From Paraspadella gotoi (taxonomy: Eukaryota; Chaetognatha), in contig CM119266.1 of the NCBI GenBank assembly GCA_051294375.1, forward strand, positions 19,479,657-19,543,656: DNA of 64,000 nt, given 5' to 3'. Under the pieces are notes generated by a model, which had not been told where the DNA came from, did no database searches, and saw only the letters and a program-made list of their open reading frames with translations. Both the position numbers and the translations under genes were made by a program. This document shows, piece after piece, positions 51,486 to 64,000 of this stretch (within the stretch, counting starts at the first letter, position 1; the number at the start of each line of letters is the position of its first letter).

Positions 51486-51764
51486 GTCTTTTTGTTTTAA
51501 TCACTTTTTTGTTAATAGACTAGATTTGAGATAATAATTTCCGATGCTGGTTTCTTCGGGCCTCCTCCCCTCTCTTTTTTTTTATATTTTTTTAATTTTT
51601 TTTTATATTTCTGCATATTCCTGAGTGGATTGAGCGTTTGCGTTTTTAGTTTCATCGTACGCATATGAAAGCCGAGTTGCCGATTTCTTTGATAGACTTA
51701 GACAATATCGACTTAATTTATTCATTTTCGTACTTGCTCAGTAATACTTCATTTATAAATCTTT

Positions 51765-51791
51765 ATGGACAATGGCAACGGCGTTCGATGA
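51765..51791 (+). other. Upstream ORF overlapping the LDAH start
   Basis: An 8-residue frame begins 7 bases before the LDAH ATG and ends within it in another frame. The context ATGGACAATGG resembles the caspase leader, where an overlapping upstream ATG also occurs. Confidence 0.4.
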
Positions 51792-53248
51792 TAAGGATGC
51801 TGATTTAGGTCCTGATTTGACAGCGTTCCCTAAAAGTCCAATTCGTCCATCTCCCTCTCTGCCTGAGTTTCGACGAAATATTGTTTTGTCCGTCCGTGGC
51901 ACCCTAACTAACGTTCTCAAATATGGAGACCTTAATGGGGACACGCGAGCGCTGGCAATCATTGTTCCTGGAAACCCCGGAGTTCCGCAGTTCTACGATC
52001 ATTTTATGAAGACCCTGCATTTATCTAGTGGTGGGACTCTTCCGGTGTGGTGTATCTCGCATGCAGGTCACGTTTATATAGATAATTATCCACACCGCTT
52101 CGAAAAAGATCCGCACTTAACTCTCGAAGGACAGGTCCAACACAAAATCGCCTTTTTTGAGGAACATGTTGTCCCCGAATTTAAAAATCTTGCTAAGACT
52201 ACTTCCAAAGTTAATAACTTGGATGCTGACGTTTCCTTTCCAAAGATAATTTTTATCGGACATTCTATTGGTTGTTGGATAATTCTGGAAGTTATGAAAA
52301 AGTTGCTGCCTCAACTAGAAAGCTTAATTTTCAAGGCTTACCTACTGTTTCCTACCATAGGTAAATACTAAATACCTCATTAGTCATTACCCGAATTGAT
52401 CTAGCTCTTGTAACAATAAATTTACTCTGTGAAAAATAAAGCAAATAAGGGTTAAAGGTTTAGCACGAGTTCCCCCAAATTTATATTTTTTATACAACTT
52501 TTCTATAGCCTTAATTTTGTTTTTGTTTTTAGAACGTATGGCCATCAGTCCAAATGGTCGGTTTTTAACTCCTATCGTCACTTACGTTTCCCCGTGGGTT
52601 ATCAGTCTTCCATTCCGCCTCTTTGAACTTCTTCCACGGTCTTGGCAGATTATTTTACTGCGTTTTTACTTCCGGAGTCATGATCAATTACACGATTCAA
52701 TTCTGGAGGCAGCGTTAAGTTACGCTCATCCTTGGTGCATTGCCAACTCTTTGCAAATGTACTACGAAGAGGCTAATACTGTGGTCGACGCTGATATTGG
52801 TGCGAACCTTTTTATATGACATTCCTCTTCTTATTTTTAAATTTTTTTTAAACGTTAAATATCCCGAATTTTAACCGTTAAAGATTAAAGTTGGTGGAAT
52901 TAGTAATACTTTTCATCTATATTTATACTATTACCAATCAGATTATTAAAAATAAAAATCTTAAGGAATTGTTTAAATTTCGTATGGCTTCGGTTTTTAA
53001 ATTTGGCACTCTTTTTACATTATTTAGATTTCATCCAATCGAAGAAGTCGAAGCTAAGGTTTTACTATGGAGCGTTTGACGATTGGGTTCCGTCTACTTG
53101 TTATTCACAGATGAAAAAAGTTTTCCCAGAAGACGAAGTTCTTCTCTGTACGGAAGGTTACATCCACGCTTTCGTTTTAGAAAACAGTGAGGAGATGGGG
53201 CTATTGGTTGCTCAATGGATTGAACATCACATGTCAGAGCCTTTATGA
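51772..53248 (+). CDS. LDAH: Lipid-droplet-associated serine hydrolase
   Basis: Three exons: 51772-52360, 52533-52799, 53028-53248; 358 residues (human 325). An alpha/beta-hydrolase fold is visible: IIVPGNPGVPQFYDHFM carries the oxyanion-region GNPG motif typical of LDAH, IIFIGHSIGCWIILEVM has the nucleophile elbow GHSIG, the acidic residue lies in FYYGAFDDWVP, and the His in TEGYIHAFVLE. Family proteins bind lipid droplets and affect their turnover; the physiological substrate is debated. An extra N-terminal segment of about 30 residues precedes the first beta strand. FBXO30 ends 286 bases upstream and EIF1 begins 257 bases downstream, on the same strand. Confidence 0.93.
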
Positions 53249-53505
53249 CTTGTGGATTAAGATATGATAAATTTATCTTACTCTCTAACTGACTCGACCA
53301 ATAGTTTCTTAAAGGCGTGCTAAATTTGCAGTATTTAATTTATATTTACGTTCATCATTAAATTTTTGTCCTGAAAATGCGTTAAAACTGTTCAGTCATT
53401 AATCGTTTTTGTTATTGATTGTAATTTTTTTACAGTACAAAAACTCAATTATAATTATTTAATTTTTTTATATAGTCTCCAACGAGATTCACTCCATCAA
53501 TTCGA

Positions 53506-54602
53506 ATGACCCAACTTCAGGTCAGTACACAAAGCAGTTTTAAACTCGATTCCTTTTTAGCGGGATTTACTTTTACAGATTCCGTCTCTATAATTCACTT
53601 TGTCGGTCCCACATCACATTTTTGTCGAAATACAAAATTACATAAAAAGAATAAAAAAAGGAAAATGATTATGTAAGAATAAAAATTAACAAATGAATAA
53701 ATGAATAATAAAACAAAACAAAAAAGAGGGGGAAAGATTATGAGATTAGCTTGGCAAAAATAGTCTTGTGCAGATCCGTCATTGTTTGCTGCATCTTTTC
53801 TTTTTTTTAGTTGCGCCGCGAATACTCGCGGAGCAAGTCTATAAGTCACTTTTCGGTCGGTCCGTCGTTCGGTATGCTCTTTTATTAAGACAGAAAAAAA
53901 CCTCAAATCTAAGAGCCTGCAAGAGCTGCCTTCAGGAAATTCTAAAACTATAAGGAATAAAAGACGAAATTTTGATGCAATGCATGTCATAAATATACGG
54001 GCTGAGAAATTTATTGTAGTCACGTAGTAATATTATGTCATATCATATTATGTCACGAGAAATACACGTGATAAGGCAGTCACTGTGGCGCAACACATTT
54101 GAATTACCGTTCTTCTTTTCTCAATGAAAAGAAATTGTAACTTGAATACAACAGAACCTGAACAACTTCGACCCGTTCGACGTCAACGAAGATGACGTTG
54201 GTGGGGGAGTAACCAGCGATTCGCTCATTCACGTTCGAATCCAACAACGGAACGGACGTAAGACTCTCACTACTGTGCAGGGCATTGCAGAAAAATTCGA
54301 CAAAAAGCGAATAGTGAAGGCGTTAAAAAAGCAATTCGCTTGCAACGGCACGGTCATAGAACATCCCGAATACGGGGAAGTTATTCAACTTCAGGTGACA
54401 TTTTAACCTGTATTATTTTTTAGCATCCTCAAAAAAGCTCTTCGAGGTTCACAAGATTTTTTTTTCTATATGTAAAATTCTAGAGCAAAATGATCATATG
54501 TTTAAATACCTGTTTCAGGGCGACCAGAGGCATAACGTGCAACAGTTCATGGTGGATAACGGATTAGGACAAAAAGAAACGATCAAGATTCATGGTTTCT
54601 AG
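53506..54602 (+). CDS. EIF1: Eukaryotic translation initiation factor 1 (SUI1)
   Basis: Three exons: 53506-53520, 54155-54394, 54519-54602; 112 residues, the usual length. The first exon codes for only five residues (MTQLQ). The second has the near-invariant IHVRIQQRNGRKTLTTVQGI and FACNGTVIEHPEYGEVIQLQ, the third ends ETIKIHGF. eIF1 binds the 40S P-site region and enforces start-codon fidelity. An acceptor-like TTTATATAG ends 30 bases before the ATG. In many animals EIF1 has a poor start context that autoregulates it; here the context is TTCGAATGA, which lacks G at +4 but has G at -3. Confidence 0.97.
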
Positions 54603-54929
54603 CTTACGATTCGTTGGAGGTGTCGCTTGCTTTTCCGAAAAATGGTTCGGAACCATCGTGACTTTACCTTAATTTGTTGACGTAGTTGTCGCACATTGTT
54701 TTGAAAATGTAGATGTTTTATAAGGCTGTTTGGGGAGGGGTAATCTTTCCTTTAAAGACTTTATATGTTTATATGGTCCTGATAATTACTTTTTATATTT
54801 ACTATAAAAAAAGATTCAGTTTGTTTACAGAAGCCGTAATTCATTCGAAAAATGAGGGGGACATAATTAAAAATTTAATTTTTATTATTAGTTGATAATA
54901 AGCAATACTGAACTAAAATTAAAACCGAA
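54603..54929. other. EIF1-ARPC5 spacer
   Basis: 327 bp, AT-rich; holds the EIF1 3' UTR and an acceptor-like TTATTATTAG ending at 54891, 38 bases before the ARPC5 ATG. Nothing else is seen. Confidence 0.5.
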
Positions 54930-56310
54930 ATGGCTAAAAACACCGGCGCGTTCAAGTTTCGGGGAGTTGACGTCGACCAGTACAACGAGGATAATTATCA
55001 GGTATCGTGACTACGGGCGGGGTCTGGGAAAAGCTACATAAGTGGAGGCGTCCGATTTGAAATGTGCTTAAAATGCCCGTAGAAGGTGGAATACATGTAG
55101 GTTTGTTGCTTCTAAAAAAATTTTGGTAAAGGATATCTTTTTTAGAAAAATTTTAAATAGGTTTCACGCTTAAAATACTGTATGGATTGACTTTATTTCA
55201 TATATATAGTATCCCTTATTGTTGCTCTATATGATGATAAAATATAATAAAAATATTTGGAATAATAAAGAAGCGAATTTCACAATTGATATTTAGGAAA
55301 AGATCTCATAACCTATCAAAAAAATCATGATCAAGGTTTTAATATAACTCCATGACGGAAAAAACATTTCTAAATATAGATAAAAAAACATTTACTTAAA
55401 AAAAACTTTTTTATAGTAAAAAGAGAAAAAATTGTCATTTTAAACCCTCATAAAAACTGACCTATCTTGTTTCAAAAGCGAAGAATCGGAAAGATTGGCT
55501 ATCGGCTGTAGGGGTGGTCACCTAATTCCATGTTAAATTTGTAATTCTCATTAAGAAAACATTTTAAATATCTCTCATTGTCCTAGCCCTTTTTCTTTCT
55601 CTTTTTCTCTTAATCCCTCACTTTCTGTCTCTCCCTCCTTTCTCCCCATTTCCGAAGTAAGACTATTTTTTTGGTTTGAAACGAAAACGAACAAAATTAG
55701 TTCTTATATCTTTGCCAAGAACAAAGTAGATAAAAATCATAGAGGTAGGAGGTACTTAAAATAACAAATACATTATTATGATTTTGATGTTTCTAACGAT
55801 TATGATCGTCTTATTCTCTATAACGGTTTCAGGAGGATTTTGGGGACGAAGGAGTGAACGGAGTCGCGGTTGAAGGCGTTGACGAGGCGCAGGTACAATC
55901 ACTTCTTTCCGCCGGAAAGAATGTAGAGGCGCTTCAATTGGTTCTTCGTCATCCACCAATCACTTCTAAGAATCAAGCAGTAAAAGACAAGGCCTTCACT
56001 CTAGTCAATAAAGTCATGATGTCTTTTAAAGGTATTAAATACTAATCTTGCTAATTAATTGAAAAAAAATAACAATTGCAGATCGTCTAACCGTAATTCT
56101 CCTGTTCAACTTCCAGTCGCTGAAATCGAAAAGGCCGTTAACGCTTTAGACAAGGAATCCGTCGACGTGTTGATGAAGTATATTTACCGCAGCTTCGAGA
56201 CGCCTCATGACAAAAACGGTGGTCTCCTGCTTACGTGGCACGAGAAAACATTCAATGCAGGTGGACTCGGCGCCATCGTAAGAACCATGACGGATCGAAA
56301 GCACGTTTAA
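54930..56310 (+). CDS. ARPC5: Arp2/3 complex subunit 5 (p16)
   Basis: Three exons: 54930-55001, 55833-56031, 56117-56310; 154 residues. It begins MAKNTGAFKFRGVDVDQYNE (compare SARFRKVDVDEYDE in vertebrates), followed by an acidic stretch, HPPITSKNQAVKDKAF, VAEIEKAVNALDKESVDVLM with KYIYRSFE, and WHEKTFNAGGLGAIVRTMTD. The last acceptor was chosen at 56116 rather than an earlier AG at 56082 because it preserves the conserved SFKVAEIEKAV join. ARPC5 is the small helical subunit that holds ARPC1 on the complex nucleating branched actin. Confidence 0.96.
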
Positions 56311-57402
<1,092 letters not shown>

Positions 57403-57614
57403 GAGAGAAAGAGACTCCAATTTGCTTCCTTCCTTTTTTTTCCAGTTTTTTGTTTGATAAATTTTGTATTCTTAAACGTTATATTATTATAAGGAAACTT
57501 CATTTCAGAATTATTTCATTAAGTAAAAACTTTCGACCGATGAATCAATCTTTGTAAGATTATTGGTTGGGGAGACCAACTGGAAAACATTTGCTTTAGT
57601 TCCTCTTTGTAGCC

Positions 57615-60256
<2,642 letters not shown>

Positions 60257-61563
60257 AATCTGCTTAAACTGTGAAGTCTCATGGCGTCAACAACGTTTAA
60301 CTTCGACTCTATCTCAGTTGTATATTGCTGGATTATTTAAAGTTACTGACCAGAAATAATGAAAACCGGAGACTGTTGATTGTTTTATAATACAATATGT
60401 ATGTTTCTTTTGATCTTTGATGTTTCTCACTCGCCTATGATATGTAAATCACGCTTTTTTTTTTATCAAACCTCGGAATATGTTTTTGTTAAAATGATAT
60501 CCCCAAATGGGTAGATTGGCTTAATTCCCAGGTTTTTCATGGATTGTTTATCTTTTTAAATTATTCGAATCAATCGTTATACTTAAAGCGGTAAGTTCGC
60601 GTATGTAAGTTAACATGTCGATTGTCGAAATCCACTGCTAAAAACAAACATAATTAAAAGATCTTATTTTTTAAAAAATTTTGCCGTAAAGTCATTGGCA
60701 TTTAGTTTGTGTAAATTTTAAGTTGCTCGTGAATTTGCAAAGAGATCAAATCGAGGCATTATTTTATAAAGGGCCCCATTTCTTTTCTTAGTCCTTTAAC
60801 TTAACATATTCTTTTTTCCACAGGAAAAATAAAAAATTGCTATTATATATTGGTTGTACCAATTTCATAAGATTCTTATATATAGTACTTATATGGGTAA
60901 CATTATATTTTACTGGAGAACTAATTTTTATGTATTTTTCATTGTTGATACCGTTTAATAACGTTTTTAGACTTTTTTATCCTCAGGCTAAGAGTAAAGA
61001 AGAGAGCAGTTTCAAACTCCGCTTATTGAGGAGGCAAACCAAAACCGAGTGACATAAAATTTACTTAAATAAAATGTCCATATTATCATAATAAAATTTA
61101 AAGTACAAAATTTTAGATAGATTTTCAAATAGTTTTTTTTTTTTTTTTTTTTTTAGCGGGGTTTTCATATTGTAACACTGTGTAGGTGTAAACGGAGACT
61201 TGGCTTTTAAAATTAAAATTTTAAAAGATTCTTCTCCAATTTTTGGGCTATTTTCTAAGCGCCAACAATGAAAACAGTTATATACATGAATTAATATTTA
61301 TGAGAAATTACGACGAAAATTATTTCCTATTAAAATAATGCAGAACGATTCGATAAATTTTAAATATTCAAAACTTTGTTCCGTAATATCAGTCATGTTA
61401 AAATATCGATCAGCGATAATAGTAATTTTGAAAAAAATAACCTTATCAAATATCGTGAAGTTTATTTAAAAGAAAACTTTTCCTATCTCACCAAATTGTA
61501 TTTAACGTTGTGTTAAATATTATCATATTTGTTGAAACAAAAATTGTTTTGTCTATATTAGTA

Positions 61564-62062
61564 GAGTGACTCAAGCGTACTGTCACTTGACAAATGAACG
61601 CTGTGTCAAGTTGGTTAGGTCAATGATTAATTTGAAAGAACTACCGGAAAGATGAGTTCATGCAGTTTTTTTGGTATATCCATTATCATGTTTATTTGTA
61701 TTTTTATTGATACAATGTAAAGTTCAAATGAGGGGGGATTTTTGGTTTGGCAATTGATCAAAAAATTTATGTGATGTTAACCTTTTTAAGTTATCCTGCT
61801 TTTGGTGAAAAAAAATGTTCATGTAGCTGAAAAAAACTCCTTTGAGTAGTTAAAAAGATTTGAATTTTTGAAAATTGATAAAAATTTATTTCCGACATTT
61901 ACTGTGTTATAACATATGATATAATTTTTTAATTTTACAAATAAAAATATCAAATAAAACTGCAAGAACTTCTGGATCCAACGAGTACAGAAAATGCATT
62001 GTTTATAACTGTACTGATTCAGTGTATTCATTTGTAAAGTGACAATACGCTTGAGACACTTC
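61564..62062. mobile_element. Small non-autonomous inverted-repeat element (MITE), mariner-like
   Basis: Arms at 61565-61598 and 62027-62060 are inverted copies matching at 31 of 34 positions (AGTGTCTCAAGCGTATTGTC type). Each end is flanked by TA, as expected for a Tc1/mariner target duplication. The interior is AT-rich without a transposase. Confidence 0.7.
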
Positions 62063-63488
62063 TATAAAATCTATTGAAATATGTAGGTGCAAAATTTTAA
62101 TTTACAAATCACAAGAATATTAAGAAAATTAATAATAATAATTATTATTATTATTATAATAATTATTCTTTAATCTTTATACTCATAATTCTTATAGAGT
62201 AATTATGTTTTCAGGTAAATGTTTTCGACATTCTGTCTTACCTCACCTATTTACCAACCAGACCACTGATATTTGTCATTAAAGTTCGCTAGATAGTTAC
62301 TTAACACATTTCTATAACCTTATGATATGCAGAAGGCTTTATATTATACCTATTTCATAAAATTCTACGCAGTTTCTTCGAGCCCAGAATCGGCTGCGCA
62401 ATACAACCATATTACATTCATACAAAATCAAATTTTGCACATACGATCCTTATGGGAATACAAATAAAATAAGGGAGGCGAATTGCAATCTTTGACTCCT
62501 GAGCTGTGAGTTATGGGCCCGTCGGGGGGGGAGTCGACCATTAGGGCAAAGAAAAACCAAAATATTTTTAGCATTTTTTCGCGTTTTTTCTGAAAAAACT
62601 TATTTATTACTACCGATTTCTGGGCTAAAAAACACGGCGTACCATTTTATAATGTAAAGGCTTCTGTAATCCAACTTAAATAAAAAAAGGTTTAATCCAT
62701 TTTTGTTTTAATCGGTCAAATATTACAAAGAAACAATTGTTAAAAATGCAATATATTTTAAATAACAAACACGATATAAGAGTTAAACAATATCAGTTGA
62801 GCAGTTTTGCGTGACTATTTTAAGATATGAAGATTTTTGATGCAATTTCTCAACTAATAAGAAAATATAAATTGTAATTTTTAATCATTATCATCAGGTT
62901 GCGCGCTTTGTTTCTCGCTGTGAATTGGGTTCAGCCCTTATAGTTAACCAGAAACTGTCGAAATAAAGTTTTTCCGAGGCCATTTGCTTTGAGTCGGTTT
63001 CGAGCTTTTTCTTTTTTCAAAATATTCAAACATAATTTTTATTTATTGGGCTTAATATTTTCTATTTTATATATTTTTATAGATTTTTGTTAGTACTTAA
63101 TTAATAGAAAATATTTCAATAGTTGCCTCGGGCTAAGTCAAAGGTTGGGAGAATTGCTTGTGAATTTATTCTGCTGATGATTTATTGTTCTTATTCAAAA
63201 CAAAAAACTGTTTTGCCTTGAAAATTATAGCATTTCAGTTTTAAATACATACAACAGCCTGTTTCTTATTCATAATTTTTAACTTCTCCATTGTAGGACA
63301 GTTATATATAAAGACTTTATTAAAGAGATTGGGTTGCTAGATGCTATGAGAAAATCTTAATTTCTCTTTAATCGTAAGTCGCCTCACTTTCAATAAAAAG
63401 TGGCTTATTTGTTGTTATTTTTGAGCACAACCGAATTTGACTACAGATCGTTTTTCTATTTTTCTAAAACTTGTTGGGTCGCACGAAG

Positions 63489-63560
63489 TTAGGGGTCTGT
63501 TTCACGGTCAAATAAGGGGTCTGTTTCACGGTCAAATTAGGGGTCTGTTTCACGGTCAAG
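63489..63560 (+). repeat. 24-bp tandem repeat, three copies
   Basis: Three nearly identical units of TTAGGGGTCTGTTTCACGGT followed by CAAA or CAAG, one base differing per unit. Confidence 0.9.
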
Positions 63561-64000
63561 AAATACACATTTTGATTTTCATAAAAAACGTTGTTTAGTC
63601 GAGGAGCTATCATATCGCTAACCAACCACGTTCGGTTATAGGTCTATTCCGTCATATGCTTGAGGTTTTTTGAAATTTATATCTCTTTGGACAAAACAGA
63701 AGAAAGGAACTGGTGCGCTCTGATTAAAACTAAGCCAGATCTGAAAAAAATTCAGATCGTTTAGTCAGTAAACAAGAACCGGGAAGTTCAAGATGTTGCG
63801 ACGCAGTGACAGTTCCCAGTTCCCGATGATCACGCGACTACACCTGTACGAAACATGCATAACAAGCATCCTATTTGCAAATCAATATTTAAAACTAAGT
63901 ATTACATTCACTTTTATCATTTTTGCATTTTCTTAGCGAAAAGATAATTTAGCTTAATATTTAGCATATTTTTATCATAATTTAGGACGCCATCTCGAAT

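Larger units (their letters stand above)
60257..64000. other. AT-rich terminal region without a supported gene
   Basis: 3.7 kb holding the PSMC5 3' UTR and then repeat-rich DNA. A frame after CTCAG at 60987 (AKSKEESSFKLRLLRRQTKTE then stop) could be a terminal exon but has no partner. No RNA gene was recognised. Confidence 0.5.

Noticed and set aside
60837-61052. ORF ending in a basic segment after a CTCAG
   Set aside because: Its upstream part is AT-rich hydrophobic translation and no partner exon was found.

Overview
The window is nuclear DNA of a multicellular animal. It has introns with GT-AG boundaries, AT-rich non-coding DNA between GC-richer exons, long (GA)n/(CT)n tracts, and animal-specific families: an XK-related scramblase, a CARD caspase, a KLHL2/3-type kelch protein, Integrator subunit 2, a peptide-type GPCR, and an astacin with ShKT domains. 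Three motile-cilium genes argue against a nematode. I cannot name the phylum. Compact, co-oriented genes with splice acceptors just before start codons suggest a lineage with spliced-leader trans-splicing. All gene models were spliced by hand and checked for phase continuity.

Layout. 1-4.6 kb: 3' part of a rhodopsin-family GPCR, then a REEP5/6-type ER-shaping protein (+). 4.6-8.2 kb: AT-rich and CT-rich DNA without a supported gene. 8.2-10.05 kb (-): an unrecognised secreted 266-residue protein behind a TATA box. 11.3-17.1 kb (+): a secreted astacin metalloprotease with two ShKT domains, then a type II membrane S1-protease homologue lacking the catalytic serine. 18.7-21.1 kb (+): XK-related protein. 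21.4-27.05 kb (-): SPEF1/CLAMP, RIBC2 and an intronless DRC1, three axonemal genes head to tail. 27.05-27.85 kb: divergent intergenic region. 27.8-60.3 kb (+): eleven consecutive same-strand genes: INTS2, CARD caspase, NAA50, KLHL2/3, PURA, FBXO30, LDAH, EIF1, ARPC5, RPL27A, PSMC5. 60.3-64 kb: AT-rich DNA with a small mariner-like inverted-repeat element and a 24-bp tandem repeat.

Gene cooperation. DRC1, RIBC2 and SPEF1 all belong to the ciliary axoneme. The caspase and the XK-related protein are potential apoptosis partners, since some family members of the latter are caspase-activated scramblases. The long + strand run is mostly housekeeping (transcription, N-terminal acetylation, translation, actin nucleation, proteasome).

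Most notable are: the operon-like layout with acceptor-like sites before downstream start codons but not before DRC1 or INTS2; the membrane-bound pseudoprotease with a stalk exon open in two frames; a 2.07-kb DNA transposon with a perfect 8-bp target duplication inside FBXO30 intron 1; and a telomere-like 17-bp minisatellite in INTS2 intron 1.
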